A stretch of DNA of 64,000 bases from Timema cristinae (GCA_039000515.1 JBCFYV010011135.1:26096419-26160418), one strand, 5' to 3'; shown: positions 53,181 through 62,699, numbered from the stretch's first letter. Numbers and translations: made by a program. The notes: generated from the letters alone by a model not told the origin.

Positions 53181-53794
53181 AAATCTCCAATTTTGATCGT
53201 AACTCCACCACTGTATTTTATACGAATTATCTTATCGCTGTCAAGTTTTAGTACTATTCAAAATTATATCTTTTATTTTGCATAAATTTTTATATATCCA
53301 TTTGTTTCTTAGCGCTCTCTATATATATACATTAATTTATAGAGCTCTTTGACAATCTAAATGTATTGTTATGCTTATTGGCGGACAGATATTTCCCTCT
53401 TTTATCAATGTTTCTGTGGATTGTTTCTGTAACAATGTATATTTTAACAAATATTACAAGTTTTGAAAGAAAGTTTGTTTTTAAAATAAAAGATAAAAAA
53501 AAGTTGATGTTTTGCACACTACCCTTTATTTATAAATTAATTTTAAAGAAAAATGTTTGCATGTTAGGCCTGCAATTCCTCCAAGCCCCCCCCCCCCTCC
53601 CTCCCCCCCATTTGCCTTTCCTATAATACATTTTTGCACATTCCAGTATTAGACCATACGTTGGGTTTTTATTAAAACTATTTTTGGTCTTGGAATTGGA
53701 AGGAGAATTCCAATTTTAATGTTGAAGTATAGGGAACTCGAGCTAAGAGCAGTATTGCAGTTTTAATATCAAAACTTTTTTAAACAAATTATTT
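53181..53794. other. No feature seen; C-rich run
   Basis: C-rich CCCCCCCCCCTCCCTCCCCCC near 53587-53607. Two overlapping short frames have no recognisable content. Confidence 0.5.
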
Positions 53795-54045
53795 TCAGAC
53801 TAATAAAATATTTCTCCAGTAGAAACATAAGAGTTTGATTTTTTTTTCACCTGGTGATATCAACAATTGTTGAATATCTATCATGGTTATATTGGGGTTA
53901 GACGAGAAACTTTTCAAATGAATAAAAAAAGTTGTGATTAAATTCCAGGACACCCTTGATAGATATTCAACAACTGTTGATATCACCAAGTGAAGAAAAG
54001 TACACTCTTATGTTTTTACTGGAGAAATATTTTAATTTTTTGACA
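53795..54045. mobile_element. Family P element
   Basis: AATATTTCTCCAGTAGAAAC, CATAAGAGTTTGATT, GGTGATATCAACAATTGTTG and inverted CAACAACTGTTGATATCACC, ACTCTTATGTTTTTACTGG, GAGAAATATTTTAATT. Inner arms about 105 bp each; the outer TTAA ends are not clear. Confidence 0.85.
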
Positions 54046-54204
54046 AAAAAAATTGATACAACTGACAAAAACACTGACTTTGAGGTGGCTACCTCGGTCA
54101 GCGAGAAAGTATCAATCGCTTGTCAAGATCTTAACACAATGACTTACATATAATACCACTAATATTGTTGTAATTTTCTGGAACTGACTTATCATGATTT
54201 TTTT

Positions 54205-54560
54205 TTATTCTAGTAAGCTCGCGGGTTTCTATAGTTTTTGCTCAAATATCAATTAAAAAAAATGAACTGTATTTGTTAAAGGAAGGAAGCTAAATCTAGA
54301 TTAATTTTTTACCAAGACAATTCTCATAGCTCCGTGAATATGATTAAAAAGTCGTTGAAAATGATAGAATGTCATATTTTCACAAATTTGTTTTTATTAA
54401 TAAAACTCATAAAATAAGTTTTTAAGGAAAATAGCCCTTTTGGAAATCTTTTGACTATAATTTGGTTTGAACCATATTTTGAAATAAAGCACCGTTTAAT
54501 TAAATATGGCGTTATATCTGAACGTCTGAACGGTGATTTCTCTCCTACCAAGGCGACCCT
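54205..54560 (-). repeat. Repeat J with a single 78-bp monomer
   Basis: On the minus strand J reads TTTATTTCAAAATATGGTTC, AAAAGATTTCCAAAAGGGC, AATCTAGATTTAGC, CTTCCTTTAACAAATACAG, then one diverged copy of the 78-bp unit (TTGATATTTGAGCAAAAAC, GAAACCCGCGAGCTTAC). This is the unamplified arrangement of the sequence that became the array at 35.5 kb. Confidence 0.82.
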
Positions 54561-54897
54561 TCTACCACTCCCCTTGTGGTTTGCACCACTGATTCTCTGG
54601 TCTGCATCACCCGAAGTTGGTATCGACGAGGAATGTTTGGGTGCTGTCATGTTGGTATAAGTAATGAGGTAGGGTGTTCGCGCACCGTGTATCCTGTCTT
54701 CTATCATTATCAGAAAATTAGAGAGAGAGAGCGGCGCTTCAAAACATCTACTTCTCGTGGGTGCATACACGCAATGTTTTGGAATTCAATTAATATTTAA
54801 TATATGACCCGCTTCTCCTAATTTTCAATCACCTTACTAAATTAAGGTTCTTAATTCGAATAGAAAGAAAATTCATAAGTTATCCACATTTTTTTTT
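54561..54897. other. No feature seen
   Basis: Frames of up to 132 codons (minus) cross J and this stretch without recognisable similarity. A short (GA)n lies at 54721-54730. Confidence 0.5.
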
Positions 54898-55480
54898 CTC
54901 ATCTTCTTGTCTTACTAACCGTTCGGGTTATGCGCTTGTGTACTAACTCTCTTTGCTCGTTGGGGGCTCCGCCCTCAAACCCCCAGGGGGTTCTTTTTGC
55001 AAGTGGATGTAAACTAACGTATTTGCAGAGCCTTTTTTTTATACGTCTTACCGTTTAGCACAAGAGAACTCTAAAGAAAGGTCCGCACAGACTTTAAAGT
55101 TGCATCCGACATTTTGAATTCTTTTCGAGGGGTAAAATTAAATTTTTTAACTTTTTTGGAAATTTCCCGTTGGTTACATGCTAGAAACTTTAAGTTTGCC
55201 AAATTTTAATTTCTAAGCTCTTTTGTAAGTGGGTTAACATTAATATCAGTGGGTGAGTCAGCCATGTGGCTTTATGGTAGTATAATTATGCTGATGGTTT
55301 TAGGGATTAGGAAGGTTATATTTAAATAAAGTACAGCAGAACTTGAGTTGAGGGAAAAGAGAAACCATTTATTGAGAACTACCCTTAGTTCACCTGACCG
55401 GGATTGAACCCCGATCTTTCCGTCTTTGGTAGTCTAGTCTAACATGAGAATAGTGCATTAGACTATGTGGCCCACCAAAG
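54898..55480 (-). mobile_element. SINE-A split by family G
   Basis: The tail part at 54898-54947 (CTTACTAACCGTTCGGGTTA) continues at 55284-55480 (TTATGCTGATGGTTTTAGGG, GGATTGAACCCCGATC, GTGGCCCACC). The SINE was there first. Confidence 0.87.
54948..55283 (+). mobile_element. Family G element inserted in SINE-A
   Basis: ACTCTCTTTGCTCGTTGGGG, GGCTCCGCCCTC, CTTACCGTTTAGC, GTGGGTGAGTCAGCCATG, GGTAGTATA. The SINE-A sequence on both sides fixes its ends and is compatible with duplication of only TA, or no duplication. Confidence 0.88.
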
Positions 55481-56029
55481 TCACAAGACAATTCAAATAA
55501 TTTCCTTCATTATTAATACATGCTCACTCTCTTGGGTGGCCACGTGGTCTGTAGCATCCTCAAGGGAGGATGCCCAAATAATACAAAAAAAAATACAAAA
55601 GGGGGGGAACAACAATAGAAATGAGTGCTATGAAGTTCAAGACTTTGAAAAGTTATACTCAAAACATTCAAATACTGAAGCTCGCAACTCTCACACCTGT
55701 TGCTGAGCTATTGAAAGGGATCGTCTACCTCTGGAAAAAGTCAAAGACTGCAACCTGCTTACCATTCACAATAAACAATTGAAAAATATTTGATGTAATA
55801 CCTTGGGTATGATGGGATATATATATAATAAAAATTAGTATAAGTCATAGTTAGTCGATATTTATTAGCTATCGCTCAATTAGATGTTTAACAGTTCCAT
55901 TAAATGTATAATTGTTGTTGTTGCGATGTATAAGGAAAATAGATGAAATTCATAAACAACTATGAATTGAAGTCAAAGATAAAGAGTCTTAGGTTAAATA
56001 TTCATCAGATTATTAAATGTTAACTTAAG
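55481..56029. other. No feature seen
   Basis: An 79-codon frame at 55467-55706 starts in the SINE-A head and has no recognisable similarity. Confidence 0.5.
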
Positions 56030-56285
56030 ATGTCGCCCATAAGAAATGGCGCATAGTAAATAACATGATCATTTGAATTCCATCATTACATATTAATCCT
56101 TTAAAAATGGCACATAGTCAATGACAACAAGACAATCTAATTTCAAATATAATATATTCGTCCATTAGGAATGGAACATAGCGTATGACAACAAAATAAG
56201 TTAAATTCAAATATTAAATATTCACCATTAAAATGGGACATAGCAAATGGCAACAAGATAAACTAATTTCAATATAAAATAGTTC
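56030..56285. repeat. Decayed ~62-bp tandem repeat, 4 units
   Basis: Related words at 56036, 56098, 56160 and 56222 spacing: AAATGGCGCATAG, AAATGGCACATAG, GAATGGAACATAG, AAATGGGACATAG, each followed by ATGACAACAAGA-like sequence and TTCAAATA. Divergence is far higher than in the other arrays. Confidence 0.75.
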
Positions 56286-56727
56286 CCGTGAACATCAATT
56301 TAAATAATACAGTACATAATCGATACAATCGATTATTTGTGACTCTACTGGCGATAAGTCGCCCTGACCTTGCAATGAAGTGATCTCTAAAAAAAATAAA
56401 GTATATTCCTAACTGTCAGATTAATTTTAAAGTTATTTGAAATTTAAGCCAAAATTGAATTTTGAAAAGATTTACATTTAAAAAAAAAAAAGTTTAATTT
56501 GCCGAAAATGGATTTAGTTCTTACATTTTACGTAGCTAAAAGCCGGAGCTTATCCTATCCCTGATATGACTCAGGCCCAATTGTAAAGTTCGTAGTCACA
56601 GGCACCCAGAATATATACCTAAGAGCACAGAAGAGGGGAAGATGGAAATAAAGGGGGGAATAACATTCGAGACTACAAAGGAAAACAAGAAAGCGCATGT
56701 TGATTTGCTTCGGGAGAGCCCGTGGGC
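56286..56727. other. Sequence upstream of the heat-shock element
   Basis: A/T-rich to about 56560, then less so. A palindrome-like AATCGATACAATCGATT at 56318 was noted. No repeat family recognised. Confidence 0.45.
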
Positions 56728-56747
56728 GTTCGGGAAACTTCTAGAAG
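56728..56747 (+). promoter_or_regulatory. Perfect heat-shock element (four alternating pentamers)
   Basis: Four contiguous pentamers gTTCg, gGAAa, cTTCt, aGAAg fit the nTTCn/nGAAn rule for HSF trimer binding with no mismatch. Additional looser GAA/TTC words (CTTCGGGAG at 56708) lie upstream. No other site of this quality was noticed in the window. Confidence 0.7.
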
Positions 56748-56911
56748 GGGATCTCTTTACTGCGCAAGTCCACTCAACCCAAGGCGTTGGCTTGAACTTG
56801 CAATTCAGTCTTCACAAACAGTATACAATTTTCCCGGTTCAGTGAAGGTGCGTTAGGTGGTTTTGTGTCGTTCTTCCACGCAGCCTCAGTCAACAAGCAA
56901 ACGGGGTAAGT
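56748..56911 (+). promoter_or_regulatory. Candidate promoter and non-coding first exon with splice donor
   Basis: Downstream of the heat-shock element are a TATA-like GTATACAATT (56821), initiator-like TCAGT words (56805, 56839, 56886) and CAACAAGCAAACGGG followed by the consensus donor GTAAGT at 56906-56911. The arrangement resembles heat-shock genes with an intron in the 5' UTR, such as hsp90 genes of arthropods. TATA-to-initiator spacing is not ideal and no coding exon follows in the next 7 kb, so the target gene is unknown. A 67-codon frame at 56642-56845 overlaps but looks incidental. Confidence 0.4.
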
Positions 56912-56954
56912 CTTGACTATTTATGTTTGTTTCGTGTCTATCATAAAACATCCG

Positions 56955-57067
56955 ATGCTACAGGTCTAATACACTTCCTTTAAATATGGCCTTCTTAATC
57001 CCTAAAACCATTAGTATAGTTAGTAAAAGCTTATAATCTGAACGGTTAGTAAGACTTTCTGCTAAAA
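56955..57067 (+). mobile_element. SINE-A, 3' fragment
   Basis: CTAATACACTTCCTTTAAATATGG, CCATTAGTATAGTTAGTAAAAGC and TCTGAACGGTTAGTAAGAC. The head is absent. Confidence 0.75.
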
Positions 57068-57317
57068 AAAATCTTTACTAAATAGTTTTGAAAATAAATT
57101 TTCTAAAATTATAAGTATCTACACATATTAATCTAAATATTTATTTACTATCTGTCATAAGCTAACAATATAAATATTTGATAAGAAAATGTTTAATTTT
57201 TTTTTAAACACGATAAATTTCAGCGTTTCCCATGATGATTAGTCAAAAACACTGTTTTGAGACTAATATCTACTATTAGTGATATTTGTTCTGCTGTAAT
57301 TTAAACTTAAAACCTGC
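57068..57317. other. A/T-rich spacer
   Basis: No ORF or family match. Confidence 0.5.
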
Positions 57318-57495
57318 TAGCTTCAGGCTTCGATTCTCAGATGGGTTTACTAAGGGTGATTTTTTTTCTCACCAAAGTTGTTTCACACTTTCCCCCTTCA
57401 AGCAAAAACGGGCGAACCTCCTTTGAAGTCAACATTTCCTATCCTAATATCCCAATACTTAAGAAATGGGTAGTAAGACGCAATGCTAAAAAAAC
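57318..57495 (+). mobile_element. SINE-A, diverged
   Basis: CTTCGATTCTCAGATGGG, TTTACTAAGGGTGATT, TTTCACACTTTCCCCC and GAAATGGGTAGTAAGACGC. A 61-codon frame covering it is incidental. Confidence 0.7.
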
Positions 57496-57585
57496 ACAAA
57501 AAACTACCTGGTCTAGGACACTATAAAGGTGGGGGGAATCAGCAATTTTTAACTTATAAAGTTGATATTATTTTTTGTTTTATTT

Positions 57586-58282
57586 ATTTGAGATATTTAA
57601 CGTGTATCTTTCTGAGTCAACTGATTAAATCAACACACGGGAATTTCTAGGAACGAGAGCGATAGGGCCTACCAATTTTTCCAAGAACTATAAGATGCAA
57701 TTTCAGTCAGTTGATTAATGCTTGTTAGTAAAATTTTTAGAAAAGCAAATAAACTACTTTGTTTATATGAATTGTATTAAGTAATGGTTTAAATATTTAT
57801 TCTACATATAGTTTTGTGTTTAATAATAAATTTAATTAAATTATTAAATACTTACTTTTTCCTAAAATGTTGATTCTTTTTCCGAAAGTATTTATACTTG
57901 TTCCGAAAATGCCTATACTTTTAAAAAAATTTGGGAAATCTAATTTTTGTACTGATTAATAATTTTCATCTAATAGGGATTTTTTTACATTTTTTTGTAG
58001 TATAATAAGAATTTAATAAATACATAGCAATAATTATACAATCATTATATTAATTTTTTAAATTAAACGATTAATGACTAATAATATATTTATTATAATA
58101 AAGATGATTATTTAAGTTTATAATATAATTATTTATATTAATATACCTCCCAGGGTTATTTTACACGCCACAATCGACATGGGACCGGCGGCTTTATTTT
58201 CCCTCCGTAGACCTCGGCTGGATCTAAACCCACAGATAGCGCATCCTGAGGCAAGCGCTTTACCCCAACACCTAAAAGATCG
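57586..58282 (-). mobile_element. SINE-E split by an A/T-rich insertion
   Basis: The 3' part 57586-57690 (GATATTTAACGTGTATCTTTC, CGAGAGCGATAGGGCCTACC) continues at 58142-58282 (TACCTCCCAGGGTTATTTTA, CACAATCGACATGGGACCGG, CCTCGGCTGGATCTAAACCC). The insert is about 450 bp. Confidence 0.85.
57691..58141. other. Very A/T-rich insertion in SINE-E
   Basis: Over 80% A+T by eye, with TTTTTGTAGTATAATAAG and repeated TTAAT words. No terminal repeats or target duplication could be defined, and no coding frame. Confidence 0.6.
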
Positions 58283-58554
58283 ACAATTAAGTTGATGTTA
58301 GAATCTCTTTTTATGCTCAAAAACCCCGTCTTATCTCAAGGTTTGGATCGAAACAAAACAAGGCGACAAACTAATCAGTCTATAAAAATTGTTGAAATTT
58401 CTAAAGGTTTTATTTGGGGTGTTAAATTTATTTAGTAAAGCGAAAATTTAACCCACCATTTAGAAGCTGATAATCTATAAAAAAAAAATACTAGATTATC
58501 TGAAGCTTGGATGTAAGAGAGGGCTTAAGTCCGTGTTATTATATTTTTATATGT
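58283..58554. other. No feature seen
   Basis: No ORF or family match. Confidence 0.5.
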
Positions 58555-59275
58555 ATAAACTTGCTTTGCTCATTGTGGGCTCCACCCCCGAACCCCCCAG
58601 TGAGTGTAAACTGGTGTAATTCCAGCATTGTTTTGAACATTGATTTATTTTTACAAGCCAACGCGCTAGACGTGTTCAGCTCGACTGCTGAGGACGGGGT
58701 GATCGAGGTTCGAATCTTGGTCGGGTGAACTGGGGGGGGGGGGGGGGGGGTGTGTTCCTAAATTGTTTTCCACTCTCCCTCCACGCAAATGCGGGTTCAC
58801 TTTCTCTAATTCAACCTTCCCAATTCCTAATCCATTAGCTTAATTAGTACTTAAAGCGTATAACCCGAACGGGTAGTAAGACGTGGTGCTAAATAATAAT
58901 AATTTTTTTTTACAATTTTATGATTCAAGCTGTCTCATAAGTGTGTCAGAAATTTAAAAAAATGTTTGGGAAATGTGCAAAATGTACCTAAAGTCAAAAA
59001 AATCTAGCTCTGGTGCAATCCGTTTTTTTGATAGGTCTTACCGTTTAGCCAAAAGAAACCTCCAAAGAAAGGTCCGCACCGACTTTAAAGTTGCTCCGAC
59101 ATTTTGGATTTTTTTTCGGGGGCTAAAAATGTTTTTTTTTTTAACTTGTTAGAATTTTACCGTCAGTTACAGGCTAGAAGCTATAAATTTGCCAAATTTC
59201 AAGTCTCTAGCTCATCTGGAAGTGGGTAAACATTAATGTCAGTGAGTGAGTCAGCCGTGTGGCTTTATAGTATAG
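58555..59275 (+). mobile_element. Family G split by a block containing SINE-A2
   Basis: The left part CTTGCTTTGCTCATTGTGGG...GTAATTCCAGCATTG ends near 58630 and the right part resumes near 59010 (GTGCAATCCGTTTTTTTGAT, CTTACCGTTTAGCC ... GAGTGAGTCAGCCGTGTGG). The interruption holds SINE-A2 and about 100 bp of unassigned flank. Confidence 0.83.
58655..58905 (+). mobile_element. SINE-A2 with an expanded G-run
   Basis: CCAACGCGCTAGACGTG, CGAGGTTCGAATCTTGGTCG, then a G-run of about 20 at 58731-58750 where other A2 copies have 5-7, and the tail CCCGAACGGGTAGTAAGACG with GCTAAATAATAATAA. Confidence 0.9.
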
Positions 59276-59312
59276 TGATAATAATAAATAATAATAATAA
59301 TAATAATAATAC
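59276..59312. repeat. (AAT)n microsatellite
   Basis: TAA repeats at the right end of family G, perhaps a leftover SINE tail. Confidence 0.85.
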
Positions 59313-59574
59313 AAACAGAAACCCGTAAACTTTAAATGGCTCAACTGCTTTCAGCTGTAACAAAGTAATAAAATATTATTAATGTTAAATGATCTGGCAT
59401 CGGACATTATTGTTTATTTGGATCACCTTTGGTTATAACATAATCGAAACCAGCATGATACAGGTGACTGCTAAAAGGGTTTAATGAACAACAAACAAAC
59501 AAACAAACAAACAAAGAGGGTTTCATATGAAACGTAAACGCGTTCAATAAAGACAAAAATTCTCGTTAAAATTC

Positions 59575-59682
59575 TTTGATGCTATAATCACAGATATTCA
59601 AAAACTGTTGAGATTAGTATGTAGATAAAAATTAAACCAAACGTATCTACTGAAGAATATTTTTTTTTTTATTTTGACAAAA
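59575..59682. mobile_element. Family P, right arm only
   Basis: ATTCTTTGATGCTATAATCACA, GATATTCAAAAACTGTTGAG, AAATTAAACCAAACG, TATCTACTGAAGAATATTTT. Diverged. Followed by T20 at 59690-59711. Confidence 0.65.
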
Positions 59683-59749
59683 AAAAAGTTTTTTTTTTTT
59701 TTTTTTTTTTCAGAACTGGAAACATAAATTTGTCTTAACTAGCATTCTA

Positions 59750-60325
59750 CCTACTCTGGTGGCTGCATGCCTAAGGCGTCATCCTCACAATAGACTAAAT
59801 CTGCCAATGAATGGGAGATCGGAGTTTCGAATACCGGTCGGGTTTAATGAGGGTGGTTTTTCTTTAAATTGTTTTACACTTTGTCGGTGACCTGGCGGTC
59901 TAGGGGTAAGATGTCAGACTTCTGTGCTGAGGGTCCGGGGTTCAATCCTTGGTCCCGGCACAGATTTATCTGATTACCAAACCCTTCCTTTACCTCTGAC
60001 AAGACGTGTAATAATCACAACTTGTGAATGTGGGGAATTCCAGGCCTCCACCGTGGTTCGGATTCCACGTTAAACTGTAGGTCCTCCATTTCATCTCACA
60101 ATCACCCTACCATTACACATTAGCGTAAGTGCGTATAACCCGAACCCCAATGGGTAGTAAGACGCGGTGCTAATAATAATAATTATTATTATTATTATTA
60201 TTAACACTTTATCCACACGTGAATCCGCGTGTACTTCCTCTAAATTCAACTTTTCTGATACCTAACTCATTATTGTATTTAGTGCATATGTGTATAACCT
60301 GGAACAGGTTGTAAAACATGACGTT
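59750..60325 (+). mobile_element. SINE-A split by SINE-B
   Basis: The head and body at 59750-59885 (GGTGGCTGCATGCCTAAGGC, GAATACCGGTCGGGTTTAATG) continue at 60204-60325 (CCACACGTGAATCCGCGTG, ACTTCCTCTAAATTCAAC, CTGGAACAGGTTGTAAAAC). Confidence 0.92.
59886..60203 (+). mobile_element. SINE-B nested in SINE-A
   Basis: Full-length copy with (AAT)n(ATT)n tail, flanked by ACACTTTGTC (59876-59885) and ACACTTTATC (60204-60213), a 10-bp duplication with one change. The tail has a 4-bp insertion (GAACCCCAATGGG). Confidence 0.95.
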
Positions 60326-60669
60326 AAAAAATACTGGTATTTCATTCCATCAAAATCACCGATATGGATCGGATACTGGGTCCTTTGACCCATACCTTCC
60401 CTCTCTTACAACCCATTCCTTCCCTCTCAAAATAAGTGATGTCAGGACGGCGCGGCGTGTCCAATTTTTCTTTGTGGGGGTCACACCCTTTCCGAGATGT
60501 GGACATTGAAGACGCGTCGAAAGGAAAAAGAGAAAACGCGTGATGTGCGTCCCTTAAGGCTTGTGCGTGGGTGTGGTGCTTGTAGGATATGTTAATAGGA
60601 TGAGCCACCGTCTGAGAGGGTCGCCCACACAGTACTGACACTGTCAAAAACAAAAAGACGGGATTTTTG
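60326..60669. other. Locally G+C-rich, unclassified
   Basis: 60430-60640 is richer in CpG (ACGGCGCGGCGTG, GAAGACGCGTCG). A 103-codon minus-strand frame covers it without a recognisable domain. A decayed element or an exon are both possible; I cannot support either. Confidence 0.3.
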
Positions 60670-61085
60670 GATTTGTTGGTTTGGGTGAAGAGTTTTATTT
60701 AACACAAGGTGTGAGCGTAGAGTCCACAAGAAAGCGGTTTTGCAGTTTTTATAGCAAAACCTTTTTTTTTTTGCCAAACTAAATCAAATAACTCTTCACT
60801 ATAAACATAGAGTTTAATTTTATTCACACGGTGATATCAACAGTTGTTGATTATGTCATGAGCATATCGACATTAAATGAGAAACTTTTTAAATGAAGAG
60901 AGAAATGTGTCATTAAATTCTAGGACACCCTTGACAGATATTAAAACACTGTTGACATCACCACGTGAAGAAAATTAAATTTTCTGTTTCTACTGGAGGA
61001 ATATTTTATTTATTTTGAACAATTCTTTTTTATATAAAAACTCTACTTTTTCTCGCGTCCCCCTTTTCCCCTCGCCTCTTGATTC
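60670..61085. mobile_element. Family P element, long form
   Basis: The core GGTGATATCAACAGTTGTTG (60832-60851) and the inverted ACACTGTTGACATCACCACG with AATTCTAGGACACCCTTGAC. Outer sequence (AACACAAGGTGTGAGCGTAG left; CCTCTTGATTCCCACG right) may be the degenerate terminal GGTGGGAG repeat. Confidence 0.78.
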
Positions 61086-61270
61086 CCACGTTCCCTGAAA
61101 ATAGAAAGCAGAATTCGACTTGAGTGGCGAAGCTATTCCCACGCTGTTTATTTACTCATGATGCATTGCTACGTAAGCATAAAAAAGCTGAATATCAACA
61201 TATTTTATTTTCTAGTGCACAAATATTCTAGATCATTATCCCAATGATTTTATAAAATTATAACGCTGTA

Positions 61271-61520
61271 ACCCGCCTCGGTGGTGTAACTAGCTAACGC
61301 GCTAGTTTCGTGTCAAGCTAGACTGGAGAGGACGGGGAGATCGAGGTTCGAATATCAGTTGGGTTAACTGGAGGTGGTTTTTCTAAAATGGTTTTCCACT
61401 CTCCCTCCACGCAAATGCGGGTCCACCTCTTCTAAATTCAACCTTTCCAGTTCCTAATCCATTAGTGTAATTAGTACTTGAGCGTGTAACCTGAACAAGT
61501 AGTAAGACATGGTGTTAAAA
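61271..61520 (+). mobile_element. SINE-A2
   Basis: ACCCGCCTCGGTGGTGTAAC, GCTAACGCGCTAGTTTCG, CGAGGTTCGAATATCAG, CTCCCTCCACGCAAATGCGG and CCTGAACAAGTAGTAAGACA. Confidence 0.88.
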
Positions 61521-61526
61521 AGAAAA

Positions 61527-61576
<50 letters not shown>
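61513..61576. repeat. (AT)n microsatellite
   Basis: Long TA repeat starting at the 3' end of SINE-A2, possibly grown from its tail. Confidence 0.95.
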
Positions 61577-61578
<2 letters not shown>

Positions 61579-61990
61579 GCTGTGTCGTGGCACAATCCAA
61601 TACATCGATACAAGCTTTACATTAACAGGTTATTTCAAATCTCTTCACAACGGACAACGAAGCTGTCTGCTCGCTTCTAGCTCTACAGCGCATGCGCACT
61701 GATTTGAGATGGATTGTTTGGAGATTTGATTGGTTCTCCCGTGCCGAACATCTTGAGCAGAGAGTAGGAAGTAGAGATGAGTTGATCTTCAGCAAAACAG
61801 CTCACGCTGATAAGGTGGATGTCTTATAATTTGCTTAGAGCTCGTCACGTGTTATCGTTTCGTTTTGTTTTTCGATGAGAAAGTTTAAATTCACAGTAAG
61901 ATAAGTTATATCTAAAAGCAAAAGGCTTATTATAGCAGTATAACCCGGTATTTTCATGTTTAACTTAGGGAAGGCTATTCATTTATTTTC
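61577..61990. other. G+C-richer segment with NRF1-like palindrome
   Basis: GCGCATGCGC at 61688-61697, then ATTGGTTCTCCCG. The composition is promoter-like, but there is no ORF and no other support. Could be a retroelement promoter. Confidence 0.35.
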
Positions 61991-62672
61991 TAAAAATGCT
62001 GTATTTAACGTGCAATTTCTGCAAGGTCGTAGCCAGCCAATAATTTCGTTCTAGAAGCTCTCTGAAGTGGTTTTTTTTCATGGAAAAGCAGCCCCCTAGC
62101 TGCCGAAGGCTTGGAAAATTTTATAAATATTTAACACTTTTTGAAGCTATGTGAAGTGTTTTCTTAATGGTAAAATAACCCCCAAAATGCTGAAGGCTAA
62201 GAAAATTTCTAAATATTTTAAACCTCTATAAGGTATCTGAAGTGCTTTTTATAGTGACAGAGCCCCCTAATTTTTATTTGTATCTTAATTTTGATATTTT
62301 TGAACCATAAATAAAGCCATCTATATTTGGTTCATAACATTTATCAGGGGGGGTTTGAACACCTCAAAAACCCACCCTGGCTACGGCCTTGACTTTCTGA
62401 ACCGACTGATCATATCAGCACATGAGAATTTATTTGAGGAAGAGCGAAAGATCCTACCAATTGTGTCAGAAAAGGTAGTTTCACTTACCTTCCAGGATTA
62501 TTTTACATTCCACATTTGAGATGGGACCAGCAGTTTTAACTCCCCTTCGAAGGGTGCTATGGTACGGATTCTTATAGCTCAAGAAAATTCTGTGGAACCC
62601 TCCTGAGTTTGAACCCACGAACATCTGGCCTACTGAGGAGGGCACTTTACCCCAAGACCACCAAAGTCGATG
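61991..62672 (-). mobile_element. SINE-E split by a hAT-like element
   Basis: GTATTTAACGTGCAATTTCTG at 62001-62021 continues at 62392 (ACTTTCTGAACCGACTGATC...) through GGGACCAGCAG, CCCTTCGAAGGG and the minus-strand B-box GGTTCAAACTC near 62610. Confidence 0.9.
62022..62391. mobile_element. hAT-like element in SINE-E
   Basis: CAAGGTCGTAGCCAGCC and CCACCCTGGCTACGGCCTTG are inverted ends. AATTTCTG (62014-62021) and ACTTTCTG (62392-62399) form an 8-bp duplication with one change. 370 bp with three internal copies of an AAGCT...GAAGTG...GAAGGCTNGGAAA motif. Same family as 13,845-14,304. Confidence 0.88.
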
Positions 62673-62699
62673 GAATATATATTTAAGTGAAGATGGAGA

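Noticed and set aside
54372..54770. 132-codon minus-strand frame
   Set aside because: It begins in unclassified sequence and runs into repeat J, a dispersed non-coding repeat; no recognisable domain.
60342..60653. 103-codon minus-strand frame in a G+C-richer pocket
   Set aside because: No recognisable motif and no splice or start context I could support; described only as an unclassified segment.
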